64,000 bases of DNA from UBA2882 sp045542735 (GCA_045542735.1 JAZQLQ010000001.1:62001-126000); one strand, 5' to 3'; shown: positions 25,396-34,462, numbered from the stretch's first letter. Made by a program: numbers and translations. The notes: generated by a model from the letters alone, not told the origin.

Positions 25396-27519
25396 ATGAA
25401 GAACTTTTTAGAAGTACATAATAGTCAGATTGAAAAATTAATAAATTTCTCAAATAAATATTCCTTAGTATTTCATGGGTTATTGGCAGCTGTGATTGTG
25501 TTCTTCGCAGAATGTGTTTCCAGACATTCTTTTGTAGAAGCAATCCGTTTTGTGTTGGATACACCCATTACATATTCCTACAATGTTATGATTATATTTT
25601 TGACATTTTTGCCGGTTTACTTTTTTAAGAGAAGAGCTCTGGCTCGTGTGTTTATTACCTTTGTCTGGTGTATTCTCGGCATTGTAAACGGATGTGTATT
25701 GGCAGAGCGTGTAACTCCCTTTGGTTTTACTGACTTAAAGTTAATTGGTGACTTATTTGCCATGAATTCGACATATTTCACTCCATTTATGGGTGTGATG
25801 GCTATTTTAATCACAGTTCTGTTTATTTCATTGTGTATTTATTTATACCGCAAAGGCCCTGTGTTTAAAGGGAAAATGCATCGGAGAGTTGTGATTGTCA
25901 TTGTGGCATCCTGTTATTTGTGGGTACCCATGATTACCAATGCAGCCGTAAAAAGCGAAGTATTAACCGATTATTTTGATAATATTGCACAGGGATATGA
26001 ACGTTATGGCTTTGTATATGGTTTTTCTTCCAGTATAGTTGATCGTGGTATGGAAGAACCTGATGACTATTCTGAGGATGCTGTAGATACATTAATGGAT
26101 ACAGTTTCTTCCAACATGATTGCACAGGATAAACTTTACCGTGGAGATAGTTATGCGTCTGCAAATTCTGCACAAATATCTGATATGGTTTCTGCAAATT
26201 CCATTCAGGTGATTCCTGCGGACCCGAATGATCCTAATTCTCCTAATATTATTTTAGTGTTGTTAGAATCCTTCGTTGATCCAACCGAATACAATTTTAT
26301 GACTCTTTCCGAAGATCCCGTTCCTAATTTCCATTATTTGGAGAGAAACTACAGTAGTGGTTACTTGTCGGTACCGGTTGTAGGAGCAGGAACGGCAAAT
26401 ACCGAATTTGAAGTGTTGACAGGTATGTCCATGCGCTTCTTTGGAACAGGTGAATACCCATATAAAACCATTTTAAAATCAAATACATGTGAAAGTACGG
26501 CATCCGTTCTTTCGGGTATTGGTTACGGTACTTATGCGGTTCATAATAACAATGCAAGATTTTATAGTAGGGATCATGTATTTTCACAGATGGGCTTTGA
26601 TGGTTTTATCAGTCGTGAATTTATGAACATTCAGGAATATACCCCTATGGAGACATGGCCTACCGATAATATCCTGAGAGAACAGGTTCAAAAAGCACTG
26701 GATGACACACCAAACCAGTCCGATTTTGTATATACAATCACAGTACAGGGACATGGTGTTTATTCCACAGAAGACATCTTGGAGAATCCTGAGATTATGG
26801 TATCTGCCAATGGTTTGGATGCAGAGACAAACAACCAGTGGAAATATTATGTGAGTCAGATTCATGAAGTTGATAAGTTTATCGGTAATTTAGTAGCAGA
26901 TTTAAGCGAAAGAGATGAAAAGACGCTGGTAATATTCTTTGGTGATCATTTGCCTACCATGGGCTTAACCAATGATGATATGGCAAGCGGTGATATTTTC
27001 AAAACCAAATATGTCACATGGAATAATTTTGGCATGGCAAAAGAAGATGCAGATATCACCACTTATCAGTTGATGGCACATATGCTGGATCAGACCGGTA
27101 TCCATGAAGGTACGGTATTATCTTATCATCAATCCTTAAATGCCAATCTTGCAACAGAAGCAGACGAAGAATATATGAAAAATCTGGAATTGTTGCAATA
27201 TGATATTTTGTATGGCGAACACTATGCATATGATGAAAAGGATTTGCATCCTGCATCTGATATTGAATTGGGTGTTATAGATGCTGAGATTAAAAACTAC
27301 CGTATTGTCGACGGTGTCATGTATATCAGCGGCAGAAACTTTACACCTTGGAGTAAAGTCTATATCAATGGCGAAAAACAAAAGACAGGACAAATTAATG
27401 AAAACTGTCTGAAGATTTATGTGGATGATGATACTATACAGCCGGGTGATGAAATTGTGGTAAATCAATGTAGTGGTGATCACATTTTCAGAAGTTCAAA
27501 TACGGTCATTTATGAATAA
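25396..27519 (+). CDS. LTA synthase family phosphoglycerol transferase (sulfatase fold)
   Basis: A 707-residue membrane enzyme. Residues 1-185 contain five hydrophobic segments, and the extracellular sulfatase-type domain covers about 275-580. Residues matching the LtaS active site are present: glutamate in IILVLLESFVDP, the nucleophile threonine in GAGTANTEFEVLTG, and the metal pair in FFGDHLPTMG. It probably transfers glycerol phosphate from phosphatidylglycerol to a surface polymer. The C-terminal 75 residues (from about 635, DAEIKNYRIVDG) look like an added Ig-like domain. The ATG follows AGGTGG; a GTG overlapping that site is rejected. Flanking terminators make it monocistronic. Confidence 0.9.
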   Translation: MKNFLEVHNSQIEKLINFSNKYSLVFHGLLAAVIVFFAECVSRHSFVEAIRFVLDTPITYSYNVMIIFLTFLPVYFFKRRALARVFITFVWCILGIVNGCVLAERVTPFGFTDLKLIGDLFAMNSTYFTPFMGVMAILITVLFISLCIYLYRKGPVFKGKMHRRVVIVIVASCYLWVPMITNAAVKSEVLTDYFDNIAQGYERYGFVYGFSSSIVDRGMEEPDDYSEDAVDTLMDTVSSNMIAQDKLYRGDSYASANSAQISDMVSANSIQVIPADPNDPNSPNIILVLLESFVDPTEYNFMTLSEDPVPNFHYLERNYSSGYLSVPVVGAGTANTEFEVLTGMSMRFFGTGEYPYKTILKSNTCESTASVLSGIGYGTYAVHNNNARFYSRDHVFSQMGFDGFISREFMNIQEYTPMETWPTDNILREQVQKALDDTPNQSDFVYTITVQGHGVYSTEDILENPEIMVSANGLDAETNNQWKYYVSQIHEVDKFIGNLVADLSERDEKTLVIFFGDHLPTMGLTNDDMASGDIFKTKYVTWNNFGMAKEDADITTYQLMAHMLDQTGIHEGTVLSYHQSLNANLATEADEEYMKNLELLQYDILYGEHYAYDEKDLHPASDIELGVIDAEIKNYRIVDGVMYISGRNFTPWSKVYINGEKQKTGQINENCLKIYVDDDTIQPGDEIVVNQCSGDHIFRSSNTVIYE

Positions 27520-27528
27520 GTATGTTAT

Positions 27529-27561
27529 AAAGAAACAATCTTTCCGGATTGTTTCTTTTTC
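27529..27561 (+). terminator. Intrinsic terminator after the LtaS-family gene
   Basis: AAAGAAACAATC (27529-27540) pairs with GATTGTTTCTTT (27547-27558) around a TTTCCG loop, followed by a T-rich run. The AAAGAAA/TTTCTTT base extends the stem through the U-tract. Confidence 0.88.
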
Positions 27562-27601
27562 TTTATAAGTTTTTACAGAAAGGTACTTATTTTTTTGATA
27601 G

Positions 27602-27610
27602 TGATATGAT
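27602..27610 (+). promoter_or_regulatory. Possible extended -10 promoter element
   Basis: TGATATGAT is an extended -10 box (TG, one base, TATGAT), with a second overlapping copy at 27607-27615. No good -35 is visible. It lies after a terminator and 39 bases before the next start, where a promoter is needed. Confidence 0.35.
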
Positions 27611-27648
27611 ATGATGGATTCACAAAAGATGATAAAAGGTGAACAGAT

Positions 27649-27948
27649 ATGGATATGTCATTTTCAGATGTTAAAGTACATAATGAGATTGAGTTTTGTG
27701 TTGTACATGACTTGGATGTAAAGCAAAGAATCGTCCGTGCATTTTTGAGTAATCATATTTCCTATTATGAAAAATGGGACAATCCTTCCTTCTTTAGTCG
27801 ATTATTGGGTGACAACAGCCATGGACAATGTACATTGTGCATCAATAGTATGCAGATAGAAAAAGCCAAAGAAATATTGGACGAATTACATTTAGATGGT
27901 GATCAGATTGAAATGGTCTTAAAGAGAATTGACCGTACATATTTTTAG
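27649..27948 (+). CDS. Hypothetical protein, DUF2007-like
   Basis: A 99-residue soluble protein. The pattern of a variable first half (VVHDLDVKQRIVRAFLSNHIS) and a second strand-helix unit (CTLCINSMQIEKAKEILDEL near 64-83) resembles small DUF2007-type domains, and is like the segment of the zinc-ribbon protein at 23893-24783. No catalytic motif is present; two cysteines lie near 64-67. AAAGGTGAACAGAT precedes the ATG and the NYN gene follows after 10 bases. It is the first gene of a long operon; the function is unknown. Confidence 0.72.
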   Translation: MDMSFSDVKVHNEIEFCVVHDLDVKQRIVRAFLSNHISYYEKWDNPSFFSRLLGDNSHGQCTLCINSMQIEKAKEILDELHLDGDQIEMVLKRIDRTYF

Positions 27949-27958
27949 GAGGTAGATT

Positions 27959-28879
27959 GTGGAAGATAAGAGATTTGCTCTTTTGATTGACTCGGACAAT
28001 GTTTCTGCCGAGTACGTGCAAAAGATTTTAGATGAATTAACAAAGTTCGGTATTGTTACAATTAAGAGAATCTATGGCGATTGGACCAGAAGCAACAGCA
28101 ACAAATGGAAAACGGTGTTATTATCCAATTCCATTCAGCCTATGCAGCAGTTTGCTTATACCAGTGGAAAGAACGCGACGGATTCTTTTTTAATTATTGA
28201 TGCCATGGATATCCTATATTCCAACAATGTGGAAGGCTTTTGTCTGGTAACCAGTGACAGTGATTTTACCAGATTGGCTTCCCGTTTACGTGAGGCGGGT
28301 AAAATTGTCATCGGTATGGGTGAGACCAAGACGCCGGAGGCTTTTGTCAGTGCTTGTGACCGTTTTATTTATCTGAATAATATTTCCGGACAAGAAGGAG
28401 ATGACAAAGAGAAGACTCACATTCGTTCCATCGCTGTTATTGAACAGGCGATTTTGGATATCTTGGATGAAAATGAGGATGCCGGCAAGCCCATGACCAA
28501 TATCGGTGAGGTTGGAAGCCGATTATCCAAGAAATATCCTGATTTTGACGTCCGAAACTATGGTTATACCAAATTTTCCAAGTTCTGTGAAAGTTTGCAA
28601 TCTGTAAAAATCCAGAGAAATAATAACAATATTTCCCTAATTCAAGCAGCAAAACAGGATGATGACATTGAACAAACCATGATTAAGATTATCAAAGCAG
28701 CCGGTGGTAAAATGGAGCTTGGATTATTTTCCCAGGAAATCAAAAAGAAAATTCCTGACTTCAGCGTGAAAAATTATGGTTTTTCCCAGTTTAAGAAATT
28801 TGTATTAAGCTTTTCTTCTTTTAAGATTAAGACGGATGCAGAGACAAACGGAAGTACGGTAAAGCTTGTCCGTAAATGA
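27959..28879 (+). CDS. NYN-domain protein with two OST-HTH/LOTUS domains
   Basis: A 306-residue protein. The N-terminal NYN/LabA (DUF88) domain (about 1-140) has acidic residues placed for a PIN-like nuclease: FALLIDSDNVS at 4-14, NATDSFLIIDAMDIL near 76-90 and LVTSDSDFTRLASRLREAG near 98-116. Two OST-HTH (LOTUS) RNA-binding repeats follow, one at about 165-230 (VGSRLSKKYPDFDVRNYGYTK region) and one at 240-306 (KKKIPDFSVKNYGFSQFKKF). The make-up suggests RNA cleavage or binding. The start is GTG with AGGAGG six bases upstream. The targets are unknown. Confidence 0.88.
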   Translation: MEDKRFALLIDSDNVSAEYVQKILDELTKFGIVTIKRIYGDWTRSNSNKWKTVLLSNSIQPMQQFAYTSGKNATDSFLIIDAMDILYSNNVEGFCLVTSDSDFTRLASRLREAGKIVIGMGETKTPEAFVSACDRFIYLNNISGQEGDDKEKTHIRSIAVIEQAILDILDENEDAGKPMTNIGEVGSRLSKKYPDFDVRNYGYTKFSKFCESLQSVKIQRNNNNISLIQAAKQDDDIEQTMIKIIKAAGGKMELGLFSQEIKKKIPDFSVKNYGFSQFKKFVLSFSSFKIKTDAETNGSTVKLVRK

Positions 28880-28890
28880 GGTGATTGATT

Positions 28891-30192
28891 ATGAGAATGT
28901 ATGATCTTATCATGAAAAAAAGAAATGGAAATTCTTTGAACGAAGAAGAAATCCGTTTTATGATTCAAAACTATACCAAGGGAGATATTCCGGATTATCA
29001 AATGTCTGCCATGATGATGGCGATTTATTTTCAGGGCATGAATGAAGAAGAAACCCTACATTTAACCATGGAAATGGCAAAAAGCGGTGATATGCTTGAT
29101 CTTTCCTCCATCAATGGCATAAAAGTTGATAAACACAGTACCGGTGGTGTAGGTGATAAGACATCTCTAGCGTTAGCACCCATGGTAGCAGCCTGTGGCA
29201 TTCCGGTTGCAAAGATGAGCGGACGCGGACTGGGGCACACCGGCGGTACCATTGATAAGTTGGAAAGCTTTCCCGGCTTTTCCACTTCTATAGAGACGGA
29301 GCAGTTTATCCGTCAAGTAAATGAAATTGGCATTGCCATTATGGGACAGACCAAAGACTTGGCTCCTGCTGATAAAAAGCTATATGCTCTTCGTGATGTG
29401 ACAGCTACTGTTGACAATATGTCTCTGATTGCGAGTTCTATTATGAGTAAAAAATTGGCATCCGGTGCAGATGCCATTGTGTTGGATGTAAAAACAGGTA
29501 GTGGTGCCTTTATGAAGAAGGAAGAGGATTCCTTTGCACTTGCCAAGGAAATGGTTCGTATCGGACGTGGTGCCGGACGTGCTACTACAGCGGTAATTTC
29601 TGATATGGATCAGCCTTTGGGATTGGCTGTTGGTAACGCATTGGAAGTACGTGAAGCCATTGAGACCTTGATGGGTAAGGGACCAGAAGATTTCGTAGAA
29701 CTTTGTCTGACTCTTGGTACAGAGATGGTGGTTGCCGGTGGCAAGGCAAAAGACCGCAAGGAAGCAAGAGAAATGCTTCAAGAAAAAATCGCTGATGGCA
29801 GTGCGCTTGATAAACTTGCATCCTTTGTAGAAGCACAGGGAGGCGACAGCAGTTTTGTCTATCACCCCGAAAAACTTCAGATTGCTGCTTATACCAGAGA
29901 AATTAAAGCAGAAAAGTCCGGCTGGATTACCGGTATTGTCTGTGATGAAGTTGGTATTTGTTCACTGATTTTGGGTGGTGGAAGAGAAACTAAGGAAAGT
30001 GAGATTGATTTAAGTGTCGGTATTCTCCTGCAAAAGAAAATAGGTGACAGGGTGGAAGCCGGTGATGTGTTGGCAGTTTTATATGCTAATGATGAAACAA
30101 AGGCCAAAGAAGCTGAGAAACGTTATTTGAATGCATGTCATATCGGAGATAATCCTGTTGCAAAGCCTGCTTTAATTAAGGGTATTATTTAG
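28891..30192 (+). CDS. pdp: Pyrimidine-nucleoside phosphorylase
   Basis: A 433-residue enzyme that splits thymidine/uridine with phosphate. The signature SGRGLGHTGGTIDKLESFPG lies near 110-129, the phosphate-binding block KHSTGGVGDKTSLALAPM near 81-98, and ASSIMSKKLASGADAIVLDV near 183-202. The C-terminal domain has the usual alpha/beta hammerhead. The ATG at 28891 is placed by GAGGTGAT. Family length and the absence of a DeoA-type variation favour the broad-specificity Pdp over strict thymidine phosphorylase. It follows the NYN gene by 11 bases. Confidence 0.94.
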   Translation: MRMYDLIMKKRNGNSLNEEEIRFMIQNYTKGDIPDYQMSAMMMAIYFQGMNEEETLHLTMEMAKSGDMLDLSSINGIKVDKHSTGGVGDKTSLALAPMVAACGIPVAKMSGRGLGHTGGTIDKLESFPGFSTSIETEQFIRQVNEIGIAIMGQTKDLAPADKKLYALRDVTATVDNMSLIASSIMSKKLASGADAIVLDVKTGSGAFMKKEEDSFALAKEMVRIGRGAGRATTAVISDMDQPLGLAVGNALEVREAIETLMGKGPEDFVELCLTLGTEMVVAGGKAKDRKEAREMLQEKIADGSALDKLASFVEAQGGDSSFVYHPEKLQIAAYTREIKAEKSGWITGIVCDEVGICSLILGGGRETKESEIDLSVGILLQKKIGDRVEAGDVLAVLYANDETKAKEAEKRYLNACHIGDNPVAKPALIKGII

Positions 30193-30215
30193 TATGTGTG
30201 CTCATATATTGAAGT

Positions 30216-30515
30216 ATGAGCAGACTAAAACAAAAACGAACACAAATCATGCAAGCAGCAAAAGAACAAATGACTGAAAACCTCAAACTTCCCAAAGAAT
30301 TGGTAAATGGTGACAGTATCATTACCTTACAGGGACAGACGGAGGTCTTTATTGAAAATTATCGGGGGATACTGGAGTGCTCGGATGAGTTTGTATGGGT
30401 TTCAACCAAGCATTTTCGATTGAGCATCCGGGGAAAGAATCTTTCCGTTGCCTATTATACCAATGATGAAATGAAGGTTGTTGGGACCATTGAACATATT
30501 TCATTTATGGAGTGA
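30216..30515 (+). CDS. yqfC: Sporulation protein YqfC
   Basis: A 99-residue YabP/YqfC-family protein. The recognisable core is LKLPKELVNGDSIITLQGQ near 24-42, VFIENYRGILECSD near 45-58 and the closing GTIEHISF. In Bacillus it is made under SigE in the mother cell, upstream of yqfD as here. The binding site is poor (TTGAAGT before ATG), and the next gene begins eight bases past its stop. It supports a spore-forming ancestry. Confidence 0.9.
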   Translation: MSRLKQKRTQIMQAAKEQMTENLKLPKELVNGDSIITLQGQTEVFIENYRGILECSDEFVWVSTKHFRLSIRGKNLSVAYYTNDEMKVVGTIEHISFME

Positions 30516-30522
30516 AGGGCAG

Positions 30523-31752
30523 ATGCTTTCGATTATTCGATTCCTACGGGGATATGTACGTATTTATTTGACCGGATTTTCACCGGAACGTTTTATGAAT
30601 CTGTGTAATAATCATCAGATTGAATTGTGGGATGTGACTCCCATTGGAGATGGATACGAATTTTACATGGATATCAATGGTTTTTTTGCCTGCAAAGATT
30701 TCTTGCGAAAAACAAAAACAAAGGTAGTGCTCAGAGACAAACTGGGACTACCTTTTTTGTTATACCGTTACAGGAAGAGAAAACTCTTTTTTATAGGTTT
30801 GCTGACATGTTTGTGTGCATTATTTCTTGCCACACGTTTTATTTGGGCCTTTGAACTGGATGGTAACAGACAACTGACAGAGGATATGCTTTGGAAATTT
30901 TTGGAAATGCAAAATGTTTCCTATGGCATGGCGATTAAAGATTTGGATATAGATGCTTTTGAAAAAGCGTTAAGAGAAGAATATGATTATATCACGTGGG
31001 CATCGGTAAAAATTGAGGGAACAAAATTGCATATTACCATCAAAGAAAATGAGGTAACAGCTGAAAGTAAAGTATACGAAGGTGAAAGCGGAGATCTGCG
31101 TGCAACAGTCAGTGGTAATCTGATTAGTATTGTCACCAGAAACGGTGTACCGTTGAAGAAAAATGGTGACCCGATTTGCAAGGATGAGGTGATTATATCC
31201 GGCATCATACCTATTTATAATGATGATGGTACCATGCGCGATTATCATGAAATCCGTGCGGATGGAGATATTCTTATAGAGAGTATTTTACCTTATAAAG
31301 ACAGCCTATCTTTGCAATATCAGAAGAAAATATATACAGGTAATACAGAGCAGACGCCGGTGCTTGGTTTTGGTGAAAAAGAACTTGTGCTGGGAAAGGT
31401 CGACATGACGTGTGAATATGAAATGATTTCTGTCCGTAAAGCTGTAAAACTTTTTGATAATTTATATCTTCCTCTGATTTATGGGCATAATGAATATGTG
31501 GAATATACAATTACAGAGTCTACTTATACTGAAGAAGAAGCAACACAGATTTTAAATGACAGGTTTTTACGGTTTTGTGAAACTTTAGAAGAAAAAGGGG
31601 TTCAAATAATGCAAAAAAATGTTAAAATAGAATACATAGGAAATGATAGTTGTATGTCCGGTCATTTGATTATCCGTCAAAAGGGCGCTACACTATGTCC
31701 TATTGTGGAATATCCCATAATACAAACTGTTGAGGAGCAACCCATTGAGTGA
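30523..31752 (+). CDS. yqfD: Sporulation protein YqfD
   Basis: A 409-residue protein with one membrane helix near 92-112 (FFIGLLTCLCALFLATRFIW) flanked by a basic stretch RYRKRK. The N-terminal part (RFLRGYVRIYLTGFSPERF) and the extracytoplasmic FtsQ/POTRA-like part (WAFELDGNRQLTEDML, WASVKIEGTKLHITIKE near 160-180) match YqfD. It is expected at the forespore membrane, with a possible link to SpoIVA-associated coat or to SpoIIIA-type channels; that role is not settled. The ATG at 30523 follows GAAGGGC. phoH begins within its last eight bases. Confidence 0.92.
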   Translation: MLSIIRFLRGYVRIYLTGFSPERFMNLCNNHQIELWDVTPIGDGYEFYMDINGFFACKDFLRKTKTKVVLRDKLGLPFLLYRYRKRKLFFIGLLTCLCALFLATRFIWAFELDGNRQLTEDMLWKFLEMQNVSYGMAIKDLDIDAFEKALREEYDYITWASVKIEGTKLHITIKENEVTAESKVYEGESGDLRATVSGNLISIVTRNGVPLKKNGDPICKDEVIISGIIPIYNDDGTMRDYHEIRADGDILIESILPYKDSLSLQYQKKIYTGNTEQTPVLGFGEKELVLGKVDMTCEYEMISVRKAVKLFDNLYLPLIYGHNEYVEYTITESTYTEEEATQILNDRFLRFCETLEEKGVQIMQKNVKIEYIGNDSCMSGHLIIRQKGATLCPIVEYPIIQTVEEQPIE

Positions 31753-32761
31753 TTATACAATGTTAATGGACATGGATACCTATTCCATGCAAAAACTTTT
31801 TGGCGCAAATGATGCATATATACGGAAGGTTGAGAACGAGTTTCAGGTATCTGTCATCAACCGGGACGGAATGGTCAAAATCACCGGTGAAAAGGCACAT
31901 GTCAAAAAAGTATACCGTTTATTGGAAGAACTGGTTCAGATATCCAATAAAGGGACAGAGATAGAGGAGCAAAATGTCAATTATGCAGTGATGATGAGTA
32001 AGGAAGATGAAGATGATGGACTTCTTACCATGGATGAAAACTGCATTTGTCATACTATTAGCGGTAAACCCATACAACCCAAGACACAGGGGCAAAAGAA
32101 GTATGTCCAGGCAATGAAGGATCATATGATTGTATTTGGGCTGGGTCCTGCCGGTACCGGTAAGACATTTCTTGCCATGGCAATGGCTATTACGGCATTT
32201 CGAAGCAATCAGGTAAGCCGCATCATCCTGACCAGACCTGCTATTGAAGCCGGAGAGAAGTTGGGATTTTTACCGGGAGATTTACAGAGCAAAGTGGATC
32301 CCTATTTAAGACCTTTATATGATGCGTTATACCAGATTATGGGAGCAGAAAATTTCCAGAAAAATATGGAAAAGGGCTTGATTGAAGTGGCTCCACTTGC
32401 ATATATGCGTGGTCGTACACTGGATAATGCATATATTATTTTGGATGAAGCGCAAAATACCACCGAGGCACAGATGAAGATGTTTTTGACACGTATCGGC
32501 TTTGGTTCCAAAGTTGTTATCACCGGTGACAGCTCACAAAAGGACTTGGGTGCAGGCACTAAATCCGGCTTGGATGTTGCAACAAAAGTATTGGGGAATG
32601 TAGATGAAATTGCATTTTGTAATCTGACAAGCAAGGATGTTGTCAGACATCCGCTTGTACAAAAGATTGTAAAAGCATACGAAGATTATGAAGGCAGGGA
32701 AAACCGCCGGAATGAACGTATGAAAAAAACGAGTGAGAAGGGTAAAAGAACAAGATCATGA
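31745..32761 (+). CDS. phoH: PhoH family ATPase
   Basis: A 338-residue protein: an N-terminal KH-like part (about 1-95) and a PhoH ATPase core with Walker A GPAGTGKTF near 133-141, RPAIEAGEKLGFLPGDL near 163-179, Walker B YIILDEAQNTTEAQM near 230 and ITGDSSQKDLG near 258. It is probably an RNA-linked helicase/ATPase working with YbeY. I place the start at TTG 31745, with TGAGGAG seven bases upstream; this overlaps the yqfD end by eight bases. The first ATG (31760) would be a less well placed alternative. The order yqfD-phoH-pgpH-ybeY is conserved in Firmicutes. Confidence 0.93.
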   Translation: MSDYTMLMDMDTYSMQKLFGANDAYIRKVENEFQVSVINRDGMVKITGEKAHVKKVYRLLEELVQISNKGTEIEEQNVNYAVMMSKEDEDDGLLTMDENCICHTISGKPIQPKTQGQKKYVQAMKDHMIVFGLGPAGTGKTFLAMAMAITAFRSNQVSRIILTRPAIEAGEKLGFLPGDLQSKVDPYLRPLYDALYQIMGAENFQKNMEKGLIEVAPLAYMRGRTLDNAYIILDEAQNTTEAQMKMFLTRIGFGSKVVITGDSSQKDLGAGTKSGLDVATKVLGNVDEIAFCNLTSKDVVRHPLVQKIVKAYEDYEGRENRRNERMKKTSEKGKRTRS

Positions 32762-33969
32762 AAGGGAATGTGACAGATAAAAAGAAAGGGACAGGCGTAC
32801 AGATTATTTTTTCGGCTGTTATTGTGTTGATGGGATTGGCATGGACCGGCTTTTGTGCATATATGCTACACGCAGATGTTGTTTCTTTTTGTCGGAACAT
32901 GCTCCTTTCATTAATCGTATCTTTTTTAATTATTTTTTCATTTCTTATAACAGCCCAAAGAAACGGGTTGTATTTTTGGAACGAAGGGCGTTTTATCCGA
33001 TTTTCAATTGTTATCTCAATTGCATTTGTATTTCTTGCATTCATAGGTGAAGTTCCATATCTGATTGCTCCCATTTCGCTATTGGGAGTTGTTTTGACCT
33101 TGTTTTCCGGTAGTGTGTGCGGTGTGATTAGTTATAGCGCCATGGTATTACATTATTCTATTTTAAATGGATTGAGTGTACCGCAGGTTATTGTTCTTTT
33201 AATGGCAGGATTGCTTGGAGCTATATTATTTATGAACCTTCAGAATGGCTTTCGTTATGCAGGAAGTTTATTTGCCTATTTGGTTGCAGACTTTGTTTTG
33301 TACAGTCTGTTTTTTGTGATTACCCAGACCGGTACCGTATTTGGTGATGCGGTTCTTTATAGTGTAATCCGATTGTTTACAGTAGGTATTCTGGTACTTG
33401 CGGTATTAAAGTTTATTGGTAAGTTCCACTATTACAAAGATATTGATTTTTTTTCCATGATTAATGATCCGGAATATGAATTGTTGACACGATTAAAAGA
33501 AATTAATAAAGATGCCTATTTTCATGCGGTACATACAGCATATCTGGCTGACCGTATTGCAAAAAAAATTAATTGTAATGCCGCATTGGCAAAGGCCGGT
33601 GGTTATTATCACAAAATTGGTCTGTTGCAGGGAAATGATTCCATACAAAACACCATCTTGGTTGGTGCGGCGCATGAGTTTCCTAAAGCCTTGATCCGTG
33701 TTTTAAAGGAATATGGTATCAAAAATATGCCCTCAGTTTCTAAAGAAGCTGCCATTGTACAATTTTGCGATGCCATGATATCATCGGTAGCTTATATGTT
33801 CAAAAAAGATAGCAATGCTGTTTTGAATTATGAAAAGATTGTGGATGTCATTGTTCGCAAAAAAATGGACAGCGGTGATTTGCAACATTGTGAATTAACA
33901 ATGGAAGATTTGTGTGAAATAAAGAAGGGGTTATTGGAGGAGAAGTTATATTATGACTTTTTACGTTGA
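32758..33969 (+). CDS. PgpH-like 7TM protein with a degenerate HD domain
   Basis: A 403-residue protein at the locus of PgpH (YqfF), the c-di-AMP phosphodiesterase. About seven membrane helices (15-235) are followed by a cytoplasmic HD-like domain (about 250-403). The extracellular 7TMR-HDED region that should precede the helices is absent. In the HD region the first histidine (DAYFHAVHTAYLAD) and the final aspartate (EAAIVQFCDAM) remain, but the HD pair reads HK (GGYYHKIG) and the HH pair plus an intervening histidine are missing. It probably has no phosphodiesterase activity and may be a pseudoenzyme. It overlaps phoH by ATGA and ybeY by 17 bases, with an intact frame. Confidence 0.8.
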   Translation: MKGNVTDKKKGTGVQIIFSAVIVLMGLAWTGFCAYMLHADVVSFCRNMLLSLIVSFLIIFSFLITAQRNGLYFWNEGRFIRFSIVISIAFVFLAFIGEVPYLIAPISLLGVVLTLFSGSVCGVISYSAMVLHYSILNGLSVPQVIVLLMAGLLGAILFMNLQNGFRYAGSLFAYLVADFVLYSLFFVITQTGTVFGDAVLYSVIRLFTVGILVLAVLKFIGKFHYYKDIDFFSMINDPEYELLTRLKEINKDAYFHAVHTAYLADRIAKKINCNAALAKAGGYYHKIGLLQGNDSIQNTILVGAAHEFPKALIRVLKEYGIKNMPSVSKEAAIVQFCDAMISSVAYMFKKDSNAVLNYEKIVDVIVRKKMDSGDLQHCELTMEDLCEIKKGLLEEKLYYDFLR

Positions 33970-34450
33970 AAACGAAGTGAATGCTGAATTTCCTTTTCCT
34001 TTGGAAGAAACGGTTCAAAAAGTGATTGAGACCGCATTAGATTGTGAAGAATGTCCCTATGAGGCGGAAGTAAATGTCTTAATCACAGATCAAGAGGGAA
34101 TACGTGCTTATAACAAAGAGTATCGTGATATCGATAAAGAGACAGATGTATTGTCTTTCCCCGGGGTTGATTACTCTATGCCTGCAGATTTTTCTCTGGC
34201 TGAGGCAGATGTACACAGTTATTTTCATCCGGAAAGCGGCGAATTGCTATTGGGAGATATTATATTGTGTAAGGAACGGATATATGCTCAAGCTGAAGAA
34301 TATGGGCACAGTGTACTAAGAGAATTTGCTTTTTTAATTGTTCATAGCGTATTGCATCTTCTTGGATATGACCACATGGAAGAAGAGGAAGAAAAAGTAA
34401 TGCGTATGCATCAGGATAAAATCATGGAAGAACTTCAGATTCTCCGCTAA
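33953..34450 (+). CDS. ybeY: Endoribonuclease YbeY (rRNA maturation factor)
   Basis: A 165-residue metalloprotein with the zinc motif HSVLHLLGYDH (H-x3-H-x5-H) near 130-140 and the conserved INKEYRDIDKETDVLSFPG-like block YNKEYRDIDKETDVLSFPG near 50-68. It takes part in 16S rRNA 3' end processing and ribosome quality control. GGAGGAGAAG lies in the end of the upstream gene. In most Firmicutes dgkA, cdd and era follow; here a flippase-like gene does. Confidence 0.96.
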   Translation: MTFYVENEVNAEFPFPLEETVQKVIETALDCEECPYEAEVNVLITDQEGIRAYNKEYRDIDKETDVLSFPGVDYSMPADFSLAEADVHSYFHPESGELLLGDIILCKERIYAQAEEYGHSVLREFAFLIVHSVLHLLGYDHMEEEEEKVMRMHQDKIMEELQILR

Positions 34451-34462
34451 AGAGGTAAATAT

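Noticed and set aside
30182..30215. Possible SigE promoter upstream of yqfC
   Set aside because: CATATATT at 30203-30210 resembles a SigE -10, but it would start RNA at about the ATG, and the -35 match is poor.
32758..33969. Treating the PgpH-like gene as a pseudogene
   Set aside because: The frame is intact, overlaps both neighbours and keeps seven membrane helices, so it looks maintained.
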